64,000 nucleotides of DNA, from contig NW_026598422.1 in assembly GCF_029784155.1 (NCBI RefSeq), positions 62,001 to 126,000 on the forward strand. The letters are read 5' to 3'. Positions 22,966 to 33,541 of this stretch are shown here, one piece after another (the stretch's first letter is position 1; every line of letters begins with the position of its first letter). The notes beneath the pieces are model-generated. The model was not told the DNA's origin, did not search any database, and worked only from the letters and a program-made list of their open reading frames with translations. Origin of the DNA: Uranotaenia lowii (lineage: Eukaryota > Arthropoda > Insecta > Diptera > Culicidae). Made by a program: the position numbers and the translations under genes.

Positions 22966-24967
22966 ATTGAAGAGCTATATTTTCAATCGTCATTCTCAAT
23001 ATTTTCAATGAAATTTATTAGAAATTAATTTTATGCATACATATAATTTTGAAAAGGTTCATTATAAGTCTTCCGTTTTGTTTTGTTAATAATAAAACCA
23101 ATCATTTGTTCTTTGATCATATTTGATCAAAGTTGAATCAAAGTTGAAAATTGCTGACCGGTTATTTTCTTGAACAAAATAAAGATTCCTTGTCCTCTAA
23201 TTAAGTTACCAACAGGTCCCCGTAAATCCGTGCGCCATTAGTTCCGCTCCTTGAACCGTCTTGAACCTTTAATCAGGCACATTCCACCAACCCTTTCGAA
23301 GTGCCAAGGGTTAAAAACTTCATCCACCAATTCCAATACCTACAAACGTTCCCGTTCATTAACCGTTTACGATGGTTAATTTTAACCCCGAAATCACGAC
23401 TCAGGGGATAACCCACTGACCGTTTGCGTTTTGCTGCGTGACGATTCATTTCAGGCTTCCCGGATTGCAACAGATGACGATGCTGATCTGCGGAACCGGG
23501 CCAAAGTTCATTCACACAGAACCGAAAATTTCCGGGACCAACCAGCATTCTCATTTATTGTGATTAACTCGGCAGCATCCTTTTTCCGCACATTTTTTTT
23601 TCGTCGGGCTTCATCAATAGAAAAGCGTTTGGGTGGGGTTTTGTCTTTCTTTCGTTTTATTTCGAAAGAAAATGTTTGAGACAATCAACATGACTTATTC
23701 TGTTCAACAGATTTTCACATCCGTCGAAGATTTTCTAATTTTCAAAAGTTTAGCCTTGTAAAGCTTGGCTATAGGAAGGTTGTAAGACCAAAGATTTGAT
23801 TTCAAAGTAAACAAAATAGATGCTTTATGCTTTTGTGGTTAAGTGGTTTGATCATATTAAAAAAAAATCTTTGTCGGACTTTCAATTTGTTTTAAAAAAC
23901 ACATAATTTTAACTGTCTATCAAAGGGTTAAGGGAACACCAATCCAGTAAGATGCAACGTGTTTTAAATTGGATTCCTTTTGGTAACCCCGCTGTGATTA
24001 TCTCTGCTCCGTAATCTAACAGGAAGGATTTTCCAGTTGGATTTGTTGATTTTTTTTTCAACCATTCCAAAGGTTACACTATAAGAAAAAAAACTCTGCA
24101 AATGAAGGAATGCAACAACCCCTTTCGACAAGGACGATTGTCAAATCTGTCCCCGAATCTTTCCCCTACCTAAAAGGGTACGATTAGAGCGATGTATCAG
24201 CGGGAGAAAAAGAAATAAAATCACCTATAAGCTCTAATCCTGTTAGAAGCGGGCAATAACGAAGTGCGTCATATGAATTTTATTGGTGTCTTAATTAAAA
24301 ATTATTTAGAGGTGGCGTGAATCACTTATACGTATCAGCTTTTCTAAAACAAATGTGTTGAGAGAAAATTGAAAACATCGGGTATGAAACACACTTGTAC
24401 ATTACTCACTGATTATACATCTAAATTAAACTCGATCAGGTTAGTTTTAGAACTATTTGTGTAAAATATTTTAAATATAAAATTTCTTGGCTGGCGAATG
24501 GTAGAAAATGTGCAACTCAAGACCTGCAACTTTCGAGGAGTGGTCATTTCACCTATTGTTTTACAACTCCGATTTTCAACCGTTGAGAATTCCCTAGGAA
24601 AAATTACTTAAATTGGTCAATCTAAAAATTGCACCACAAACTACTCGGAAGGCTTAATATTGTAGATCTACAAGTTTTGTTAAAATTTGTTGCAGTAAGT
24701 TTTATTTTTGGTTTTTAACTGGAAAATTGGGTTGACTTCCGATGTTTTCCAGCCCCCAATTCCCCCTCCTAAGCAATCCTAACGAATTTGTTCGTCGAAG
24801 TTGGTTGAATGAGGGTTTTTAAGAAAAGTCATTTCCTTTTTGCGTTAGTATTTCTGTGACCAACGAAGGCCTTATCTTCGAAGTAAATATTAATTTCCAA
24901 GTAACCTACCGGAGGTCTTTGGTTGGATTCGACGGTTTGAGGTATCCAGATAATCCAGGGCCATACA
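22966..24967. other. Non-coding stretch, no gene recognised
   Basis: Low-repeat sequence, locally GC-richer at 23210-23600. Short ORFs (23273-23554 minus, 23431-23679 plus) have no recognisable domain. Possibly unique host DNA. Confidence 0.4.
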
Positions 24968-24977
24968 TAATACGGGA

Positions 24978-25672
24978 GATAAGGGCATAATAGTAACCTT
25001 AAGAAGGAACCATAGAAAACAGCTATATTTTGTGAGTTACTTCATTGTTTCGTGTTCAGACACTAAACAGTCTATTTCTTGACGAGCTAAAACTTCAAAA
25101 AGTAGCTAAAAATGTTTAAATATGCATTTTAAAATTTTGTGCCAAAAGCAGAAAATCAGTAACTGTAGAGGCATAATGAGAACTCCCACTGGCGCAGTAT
25201 AAGCACCATTAATCGGAGCACGATGAGCATTTTTTGCCGTAGAATCTAGCAGCAAACTCAACTCGATGAAATCAACGCTAGATTCTACGGCAGAAAATGC
25301 TCATCGTGCCTCGATCAAAAAGGCTCTGCTCGCCCCAAGTCAACCAGTCAAAACGCGCTTTAAATTGATTAAAGTGAAAAAAAGAAAATTTAGAGATGGT
25401 GAAATTTGAGGAACAATGTGCGTTGCAGTGCGTACATAATTGATCAAGATGATTAAACGATCATAAGTGCTTGTTTTGTGGTGCTCAAAAATTATCATAT
25501 TTTCGTCACTTGGTAACCTATTTGTTTTGTTTTAATATATTTTTCTTTTTACTTAAAAATTAATAGTACAAAACTAGTACTCATTAAAATTAGTCTAGGA
25601 AAATATGTACTTTTGCAGAAAAGAGGAGTTTCTACTATGACCAGGGTGCACGTTGTGTCCTCTTTTTCCCTA
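24978..25672. mobile_element. MITE copy 2 with internal 30-bp inverted repeat
   Basis: Aligns with the two parts of copy 1 (4750-4962 and 6471-6578). 25221-25250 is complementary to 25277-25306 with hardly any mismatch, forming a 30-bp stem with a 26-nt loop. The right end near 25653-25672 (inverted TAGGGAAAAAGAGGAC) resembles the left end of copy 1. No coding capacity. Confidence 0.6.
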
Positions 25673-26578
25673 CAGCCGGGTTAAGGGATACGAATCAATC
25701 ATTTCTACCAGCGCATTCCACACGATGGACGACGAGCTGAATCCAAACTCCATACGCTTCAAGCGAGAATAAAAAATGACTCAGGCCGGTTAAAATCAAA
25801 CGACTCAAGCAATCCAGAAAAACTTGAGTCAAAATCTAAAAAAAAAATCAAACTAGTCGGAAAGAATAGGAGTCAAAACAAAAATACCCAAACAAGTAAA
25901 AAAAAATACTGAAGCAAGTCAAAACGAAGCGACTCTTTCCGATTACTAGTAAACGAGCTACAGTGAGTGAAATAAGAATAGCACCACTATGTGTTTTGCT
26001 TGTTAAAATATGAATGATAGAAAATAACGAAAATTTTCTTCCACAGTTTGTTATGGATTGCCAAACCGATAAATCAATCATGAGTTTACTTTTTTTGGAC
26101 GTAGCAATTGGCGTTGATGACCAAAAATGTGAAAAAAGGGGTGTGAAATAAGAATAGCCCCACTTGAGTTTTTCAACAAAAACAAGATTATTTTTAAAAA
26201 TTTACTGTGTAAAAGTGAATAATAATGCTTCTACAAATTATTTGAATAAAAACTAAATTTGAGAAGTTTTCAAGAATTTCAAAGGTTTTAAAAGGTATTA
26301 AAAGGGGGTTTTAAGAGATGCTCCTCTAGCGTTAAGGAATTTGATATTTGAGCTTTAAAAGTTTATCAAACTGCTTGATTTCTTCAATTACATTCATAAG
26401 TATGATGCACATTGATGAACAATATATTCGAGGCTGAGTTTGAATCCAAAAAGTAGGTTGGAATTCAAAAATACTAATGTTTTTTAAATAGTCAAATACT
26501 ATTTCTCTAGTTTTAAGTCATAGATGGCAGCACTATCTTGCCATTAAACCTTGCCATTGATTTTGGTCAAGAAGTAAA
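25673..26578. other. AT-rich stretch with a single mariner-like end
   Basis: At 25959 the sequence TACAGTGAGTGAAATAAGAA begins a Tc1/mariner-type terminal pattern. A related subterminal block (GTGAAATAAGAATAGCCCC) is at about 26140. No matching opposite end was found, so this is a relic or a partial element. Confidence 0.4.
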
Positions 26579-26580
26579 TA

Positions 26581-27589
26581 CACTGAGGTTTTTTTTACGC
26601 GGTTTTTTTTTACACGGTTTTTTTTACACGGCTTTTTTTACGCGGATTTTCCAATTAACGCGGTTTTTCAGAGAAAACATTCTAAGACTTTTTCAAAGGA
26701 AAACACTTAGAATCTTTTTGTAGTTGGGAAAATCTTAGCTCTGAGACTAAGAACGTGATACATGAGATCTGTGACCTGAGACCTGAAATATGAGACTCGA
26801 GATCTGAGACATGAGACCTGAGACCTGAGACCTGAGACCTGAGACATGAGACCTGAGACCTGAGACCTGAGACATGAGACATGAGACCTGAGACATGAGA
26901 CATGAGACATGAGACATGAGACATGAGACCTGAGACATGAGACCTGAGACATGAGACATGAGACATGAGACATGAGACATGAGACATGAGACATGAGCCA
27001 TGAGACATGAGACATGAGACCTGAGACATGAGACATGAGACCTGAGACATGAGATATGAGACTTGAGACCTGAGACATGAGACATGAGACCTGAAACCTG
27101 AGACATGAGACATGAGACCTGAGACATGGAACATAAGACCTTAAACATGAGACCTAAGACCTGAGACATGGAACATGAGACCTGAGACATGAGACGATCT
27201 GGATTCCACACTGTCAAATAAGCCTCACTATATTCTACTATTCTATTAATCTAATTGATTTTGTTTTTTATCTTGAAAATAATCTATCATTGTACTTAAA
27301 TTTTTAAATAATCATGATTCTTACGCGTTTTTTTAGTAACGTGCTTTTTTGCGCGAGGTTTTTAATTAAAATGGATTTTTTATGTGGATTTTCGAATTTC
27401 GGGGTTTTTTTACGTGGATTTTCGAATTAACGAGGTTTTTTTTACGCGGATTTTCGAATTAACGCGGTTTTTTTACGCGGATTTTCGAATTAACGCTGTT
27501 TTTTTACGCGGATTTTCGAATTAACGCGGTTTTTTTTTACGCGGTTTTTTTTACGCGGGACGAAATACCGCGTAGAAAAAACCTCAGTG
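26581..27589. mobile_element. TA-flanked TIR element carrying two tandem repeats
   Basis: TA at 26579-26580 and 27590-27591. TIRs: CACTGAGGTTTTTTTTACGC on the left and, inverted, CACTGAGGTTTTTTCTACGC on the right. Next to the TIRs are tandem units of the form TTTTTACGCGGATTTTCGAA (about 30-bp period, 26581-26665 and 27330-27560). The centre (26755-27195) is a heptamer array. No transposase. Confidence 0.85.
26755..27195 (+). repeat. GAGACMT heptamer minisatellite
   Basis: About 60 tandem 7-mers alternating GAGACAT and GAGACCT. It lies entirely inside the TIR element 26581-27589. The minus-strand ORFs of 120-156 residues are frame-open artefacts of the 7-mer. Confidence 0.95.
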
Positions 27590-27734
27590 TACATGTACAG
27601 TGTGAAAGCTTTGGAAATTCTAAGATCACTAAATCCAAAAAAAAATAGAATTGCATCAAGGTCACAAAAAGTGAATTCTTAGACCGATTATCAGAATAAA
27701 GTTATACTTTGCGATGGAGCTTGATGAATCAGAC

Positions 27735-29264
27735 CATGATGGCTCTAGATATGGTGGTCTCAGTTTGGCAAAAAGTAGACGAGGGTTGGATGCGGAGGAG
27801 GAGCCGAAATTTGACAGCTGGCTGTTCGGCTGGCTGCTGGCTGGCTGGGATGCCAGGTGCTCTGATTTTTTGTAAAACACGAAGTTTTGCCAATCATCAA
27901 GATATTGCTTAGACAAAGATTTCGCCTTGATTTTTGCAAATTTAATTCATAGAATCGAAACAAAATCTTCCGGCTGAGCTCCGGGCTAGTAAGCAAAGCT
28001 GGAAGAAGAACCTATAAACGACGGTACCAGCTTTGTCGGTAGCGATTAGTAACATTAGTTTTGCATTACTTATGACAAATTTGTGCTTATTCAACACTTT
28101 TTTCTTTCAAGAGCTATCTAGAAGCAGCAGAAAGTCATCGAATCGGATGGTAACATGGCGAGGCGTTACATTCCATCGTCCGAGAAGCGGCTGGCCCTCC
28201 TGCAGGAACATCCGATCTTCATCGAGATGAAAAAGCTGCTTCAGGAGGACCCCCGTCTGTTGCCATCGCTGCTCCAGAAGATCCAATCGAGTAATCCGGA
28301 TCTGATGGGTAGCATTTGGAAAAGCCAAATGAAGTTTTTGGCACTTTGAATGAAGGAACCGATGAGCTGAAATAGGAAAATATGCGCAACGTTAGGCGCC
28401 TGAGCAGCATGACGATAAGTCCGATGAGTGGGTTGGGGAATAAGTTCGATCCACTGCAGACTGTTGATTGTCCGGAATGGATTGAACCCCTGAAGGATTC
28501 TGCAGGTGATGCTGTCCAATTGCTAGTCATCCTCAAGTGCAGCAAAGCTCCAGCTCAGCGCTGCTCGTGGGTGGTGGTGAAGGTAGATTAACTGAATATG
28601 TTAATATTAAAAAAGACTTAAGCAGTATTTACATGATGCAACAGTTATTTGAAAATAAAATTTCGAATCATAAAATTGTTTATCATTTAATCATGAAAAT
28701 TACCAATAGCAGAATTTATAGCATTCCTTTAGCCGATTTACGTTTGTTTTCATCCAACACTTTTCGATTAAAGGGAAACAAAACAGCTCTTTGGATAAGG
28801 TAAAAAGATATAAGGAGCAAGCAACATCCGGTTTAGGGTTTTAGTTGTTTGTTCCACCCTTTAAGATCCTTTCTATCATAACGGTCAATGAAAAGTTTTT
28901 CTTTTTCGGAACATACGGATAGACGGAACTGTATTGTAATTTTATTAAAAAAAGTGTTTAGAATACAAATTAATTCATTGAATATACTCATATCATTGCT
29001 TTTTTCCGAAAACTCAATTTAAATATAATAATATAATATAATAAAATAAACTAAACCCCAGTACGGTTTTAAATCTTTTGATCTTTCGTTTACGATTGGC
29101 TTCTGCACATACACACACTTTTTTGCCATCTGATTTTTTATCACTAACACCTGGCATCCCTGGACCGTTTTTTTCGTAAACACTACAGCCAGCTGTCAAA
29201 ACTTTTTTCAATATGGCGGAATGGCGATTTGGCATCTGAGATCACCATATCTAGAGCCATCATG
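27735..29264. mobile_element. P-element-like TIR element (1530 bp) carrying a captured gene fragment
   Basis: TIRs begin CATGATGGCTCTAGATATGG on both ends (the right one inverted) and similarity extends inwards for roughly 100 bp to a shared TTTGACAGCTGGC block. Perfect 8-bp TSD AATCAGAC at 27727-27734 and 29265-29272. P elements create 8-bp TSDs and have termini beginning CATGATG, so assignment to the P superfamily is likely; hAT is the alternative. No transposase remains. The interior holds a Rad23-like coding fragment. Confidence 0.8.
28131..28385 (+). pseudogene. Rad23-like XPC-binding domain fragment
   Basis: The frame from ATG 28155 reads, at about residues 13-48, LALLQEHPIFIEMKKLL, then RLLPSLLQKIQSSNPDLM. 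This fits the XPC-binding (STI1-like) domain of Rad23/HR23, whose pattern is 'hP.f..m+..+..nP.LLp.lLqqi...NP.Lm..I'. After residue 58 the continuation 'LNEGTDEL' is in the next frame (about 28341), so there is a 1-nt frameshift followed by a stop. UBL and UBA domains are not visible. Rad23 is a proteasome shuttle and nucleotide-excision-repair factor; this copy cannot make it. It lies wholly inside the P-like element, so capture by the transposon is the simplest explanation. Confidence 0.7.
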
Positions 29265-29272
29265 AATCAGAC

Positions 29273-29685
29273 AGCGAGCAGTATTATTGGTATGATTTGC
29301 AATTGAATCTGAAGTTGAGATGAGTAGGAATTTTGGCGGTTGTACATTTTTGTCCTGATTATTCTTTTTCAAATCCGGAAAAGCTTTCTGCAGCGTGAAC
29401 TTCAACAAAACTGTGATGGGAAAATACCTCAAAATGATGAATATGGGCCTTAATAAACCTGGAAAATCAATATTGGGACATTATTTGGGGTAAGCTGCAA
29501 GATAGTGTTGCCATCTACGAATTGAAACAGGAAAAAGTGTGATAAAAGTGTGGTTTACTGAACAAAATCAAAGTTTTTGATTCTGTTTATCTTCGCGATT
29601 AGGGGCTTTTTGTACCTTGAACGTTCAAAGTCTAGCCTTAGTTTTGGTCTTCTGGAACTGGGCGATTACGAAGCAGCACCTTCTT
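29273..29685. other. Non-coding stretch between P-like element and I-clade LINE
   Basis: No gene or repeat recognised. Confidence 0.4.
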
Positions 29686-29857
29686 AAACGACCTAATTTT
29701 TTTTTTTTTTTTTTGTAAATTCTTTATTTGAAACGGCTCATACCTTTAGGCTTTAAGGAGCCAAACTCGTTTTGTTTGATTACAATTGTGTGCTTATATC
29801 TAGTTCACTTTTAAAGAAAAAAGAAGATAGATAGGGAAATATGAAAATAAGAAGAAA

Positions 29858-32800
29858 TTATAGACGAAGATCAATAGCTTTTAGGAAAAGATATATTTCG
29901 AACATATAGTCCAAGTCCATCACACCCAGCACATCTCTCACTGGAACATAGGGTGGTTTTCGTCGGGCCCGAAGGGAGTCTATCAAATTCGTTCTAGCGA
30001 CAAGATGGACCTCGCACGACCAAACAATATGCTCGATGTCGTGGTAACCTTGGCCGCAACTACACAAATTGCTGCTAGCAATATTCAAACGATAGAGTAC
30101 CGCGTCTAAGGAATAATGATTGGACATGAGACGGGAAAATATACGAATAAAATCTCGACTCAGGTCCAATCTATTAAACCATGGTTTAAGGCTTACCCTT
30201 GGGATAATCGAGTGCAGCCACCGACCCTTGTCATCCTCGTCCCATTTGCGCTGCCAGTTGACAAGAGAGTTTCTTCGAACTAAAAAGTAAAATTCGTTGA
30301 AGGCAATTTCACGCTGGTACGTGTCGCCTTCCATCGCCCCCACCTTTGCCAGAGAGTCTGCCTTCTCATTACCCTCTATCGAGCAATGAGAGGGAACCCA
30401 AACAAAGGTGATAATAAAGCGACGTTTTGATAAAGCACTCAAACTATCCCGTATCTTCTCGAAGAAGTATGGCGAGTGCTTTCCCGGTTTTATTGAGTGG
30501 ATTGCTTGAACAGAACTCAGACTATCCGTTACAATAAAGTAGTGCCCAACTGGCCTTGAAGCTATACTGTCCAAAGCACAATGAATAGCTGCTAACTCTG
30601 CTATATACACAGAGCATGGTGACTCGAGGCTGTAAGAGGCGCTAGATATTTCGTTGAACACTCCAAATCCTGTTGATTCCTCTATAAGTGATCCATCAGT
30701 AAAGTACATTTTATCAGCATCGACGTGTCTATATTTAGCTTCGAAAATTCTTGGAATCAGAAGGGAGCGATGAGGGACCGGGATTCCACAAATTTCCTGC
30801 TGCATAGACAAATCAAACTGGACAGAAGAATGATCGTAGTCTGGGCTACAAACACGAGTTGGAGAGAATGAAGAAGGGTTTACCTGCATTGACATGAGGA
30901 CATGGTATATAGACATAAACCTGGTTTGAAAATTTTGCTCAAGTAGCCTGTCAAAATTTACAATCACCAGTGGGTTCATGACCTCACACCTGATGAGGAA
31001 CCGAAGTGATAGTAGATTGAATCGATCTTTCAAAGGGAGTATTCCTGCCAAAACTTCAAGACTCATGTTGTGCGTTGAGGGCATACAGCCCAAAGCGATG
31101 CGAAGACAACGGTATTGGATACGCTCGAGTTTGAGGAGGTGAGTTTTGGCAGCTGACTGGAAACAGAAGCTACCATATTCCATCACTGAGAGAATAGTTG
31201 TTCGATACAATTTTAAAAGATCTTCTGGATGGGCTCCCCACCAGGTGCCAGTGATTGATCGGAGAAAATTCATTCTTTGTTGGCATTTTCCTTTCAGATA
31301 CTCAATGTGGGCTCTCCAAGTACACTTGGAATCAAACCAAACCCCAAGATACTTAAAACACCTCGATTGAGTGATCGTTCGGCCTAGAAGTTGAAGCTTA
31401 GGTTGAGCAGGTCTACGTTTCTTAGAGAAAACAACCATCTCCGTTTTCTGAGGAGAAAACTCAATCCCAAGCCCCAAAGCCCAGGAAGACAATCTGTCTA
31501 AAGTATCTTGTAAAGGTCTGAGCAGATGAGACTCAGTAGAACCTGTGACAGACACCACGCCGTCATCTGCAAGTTGTCTTAGAGTGCAGCCTTCAGAGAG
31601 ACAACTGTCGATGTCATTTACGTAAAAGTTGTACAAAAGTGGACTCAAACATGAACCCTGTGGGAGGCCCATGTAAGAGGTCCTTTTAATTGCAATATCT
31701 CCCTGAGCAAAGTTCAGATGTTTCTCACAAAGCAAGCTGTATAAGATGTTGTTCAATAGAGGAGGCAGACCCCGGGAGTGCAATTTGTCTGACAACACCT
31801 CTATTGAAACTGCATCAAAAGCTCCCTTTATGTCTAGAAACACTGAAGCCATTTGCTCACGTTTTGCGTACGCCATTTGTATCTCTGAAGACAGCAAAGC
31901 AAGACAATCGTTTGTCCCTTTGCCCCTTCGAAACCCAAATTGAGTATCTGAAAGGAGACCATTTGCTTCTACCCATTTATCCAAACGAAACAAAATCATT
32001 TTCTCCATCAATTTTCGTATACAAGACAACATCGCTATAGGACGGTACGAATTCGCATCGGACGCTGGTTTTCCGGGCTTTTGGATAGCGATAACTTTCA
32101 CTTGTCTCCACTCTTGGGGAACAATGTTATTCTCCAAGAATTGATTAAATAAATTTAACAAGCGAAATTTTGCGGCGTCCGGAAGGTTTTTCAACAAGTT
32201 AAATTTGATTTTATCAATTCCCGGAGCTGAATTGTTGCAAGAGAGGAGAGCAAGTGAAAATTCGACCATCGAGAAGCTGGAATCCAGACCACACCTATCA
32301 GGAGGCACGTTCCGGATTTTTTTTTGCACAGGTGTAAAATCTGGACAGATTTTCCGTGCGAAGTTGAATATCCATCTATGTGTATGTTCTTCACTTTCAT
32401 TTGTAGATGATCGATTACGCATGCTTCGTGCAACTTTCCATAAGGTACTCAAGGAAGTTTCCCGTGATAAACCACCCACAAAATTCCGCCAATACGCCTT
32501 CTTTTTCCCTTTGATTAATTTTTTGAACTGATTTTCAAGGGAAACATAAGCATCAAAAAGGACGAGAGTTCCATATTTCCGAAAATCTTTGAATGCTTTT
32601 GATTTGTCCTTATAAAGCTTGGAACACTGCTGATCCCACCATGGGTTTGGAGGCCTTCGAGGAACTGATGAATCTGGGATGGGTTTTGTTTGTGCGCAAA
32701 GTGCACTTTCATGTATCAAACGTGAAAGAAAGTGGTACTCCTCTAAAGGAGGCAAAACATTCATAGAATCGATGGCTGTTGTTATTTCGTCCGAGTACTT

Positions 32801-33541
32801 TTTCCAGTCGATGTGTCTTGTAAGGTCATATGTCATATTAGTAGAATTCGAAGAGCTGACCCCATTGGTGATTGTAATTTTGATAGGCAAATGATCACTA
32901 CCATTGGGATCAGGGACTACCTTCCACTGGCAATCCAATGATAGTGAATTTGAGCAGAGTGAGAGGTCAATTGCGCTTTGTCTTGCAGGAGGCTTAGGTA
33001 CTCGTGTTTTTTCACCCGTGTTCAAAATTGTTAAATTGAAACTATCACAAATATCATAGATAAGAGTAGAACGACTGTCATCAATTTGTTCTCCCCAGAC
33101 AGTTCCATGTGAATTGAAGTCACCCAGGATCAACCTTGGCTCAGGGAGCATTGAGCACAGGTCCTCTAGGTTACTTCGATCCACTGCAACTCTATGAGGC
33201 CAGTACAAACTGACAACACATAAATCCTTACCTCTTATAGTTGTATGACATGCAACAGCTTCAATTCCTCCTGATAAAGGGAGGTGGATTCTATAAAAAG
33301 AGTGGCGCTTATTGGTCCCTAAAAGCACCCCTCCATAAGAATCGTTGCGATCCAAACGGATAATGTTAAAATCGTGGAATGAGATGTTAGATTGAGAAGA
33401 AAGCCATGTTTCTGAAAGGGCAAAAATATCGCAACTAGTTTCATGAAGAAGAAATTTGAACGGATCCAGTTTAGGAACTAAACTACGACAATTCCACTGT
33501 ATAACAGTGATATCTCCGACCTCTCGGCGTAAATTAGCCAT
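29858..33541 (-). CDS. I-clade ORF2: AP endonuclease, reverse transcriptase, RNase H
   Basis: A 1227-residue ORF with no interruption. The N-terminal endonuclease (residues about 10-225) shows VIQWNCRSL, SETWL, LILGDFNSHG and SDHLPI at 215-220. The RT (about 420-720) shows APGIDKIKFNLL, QKPGKPASDANSYRPIAMLS, FGFRRGKGTND, VFLDIKGAFDAV, GLPQGSCLSPLLYN and LADDGVVSV at 657-665; the box is LADD, both aspartates kept. RNase H (about 945-1070) shows FTDGS at 947-951, YIAELAAIHCAL, IVTDSLSS, WVPSHCSIEGNEKAD. The C-terminal Cys/His cluster CSCGQGYHDIEHIVWSC starts at 1160. It would nick target DNA and copy its own RNA. It starts at the ATG overlapping the ORF1 stop, suggesting termination-reinitiation. 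Potentially functional as sequence. Confidence 0.95.
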   Translation of the reverse strand: MANLRREVGDITVIQWNCRSLVPKLDPFKFLLHETSCDIFALSETWLSSQSNISFHDFNIIRLDRNDSYGGVLLGTNKRHSFYRIHLPLSGGIEAVACHTTIRGKDLCVVSLYWPHRVAVDRSNLEDLCSMLPEPRLILGDFNSHGTVWGEQIDDSRSTLIYDICDSFNLTILNTGEKTRVPKPPARQSAIDLSLCSNSLSLDCQWKVVPDPNGSDHLPIKITITNGVSSSNSTNMTYDLTRHIDWKKYSDEITTAIDSMNVLPPLEEYHFLSRLIHESALCAQTKPIPDSSVPRRPPNPWWDQQCSKLYKDKSKAFKDFRKYGTLVLFDAYVSLENQFKKLIKGKKKAYWRNFVGGLSRETSLSTLWKVARSMRNRSSTNESEEHTHRWIFNFARKICPDFTPVQKKIRNVPPDRCGLDSSFSMVEFSLALLSCNNSAPGIDKIKFNLLKNLPDAAKFRLLNLFNQFLENNIVPQEWRQVKVIAIQKPGKPASDANSYRPIAMLSCIRKLMEKMILFRLDKWVEANGLLSDTQFGFRRGKGTNDCLALLSSEIQMAYAKREQMASVFLDIKGAFDAVSIEVLSDKLHSRGLPPLLNNILYSLLCEKHLNFAQGDIAIKRTSYMGLPQGSCLSPLLYNFYVNDIDSCLSEGCTLRQLADDGVVSVTGSTESHLLRPLQDTLDRLSSWALGLGIEFSPQKTEMVVFSKKRRPAQPKLQLLGRTITQSRCFKYLGVWFDSKCTWRAHIEYLKGKCQQRMNFLRSITGTWWGAHPEDLLKLYRTTILSVMEYGSFCFQSAAKTHLLKLERIQYRCLRIALGCMPSTHNMSLEVLAGILPLKDRFNLLSLRFLIRCEVMNPLVIVNFDRLLEQNFQTRFMSIYHVLMSMQVNPSSFSPTRVCSPDYDHSSVQFDLSMQQEICGIPVPHRSLLIPRIFEAKYRHVDADKMYFTDGSLIEESTGFGVFNEISSASYSLESPCSVYIAELAAIHCALDSIASRPVGHYFIVTDSLSSVQAIHSIKPGKHSPYFFEKIRDSLSALSKRRFIITFVWVPSHCSIEGNEKADSLAKVGAMEGDTYQREIAFNEFYFLVRRNSLVNWQRKWDEDDKGRWLHSIIPRVSLKPWFNRLDLSRDFIRIFSRLMSNHYSLDAVLYRLNIASSNLCSCGQGYHDIEHIVWSCEVHLVARTNLIDSLRARRKPPYVPVRDVLGVMDLDYMFEIYLFLKAIDLRL

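Noticed and set aside
26682..27217. Minus-strand ORFs repeating MSHVSGL
   Set aside because: Frame-open artefact of the GAGACMT heptamer inside a TIR element.
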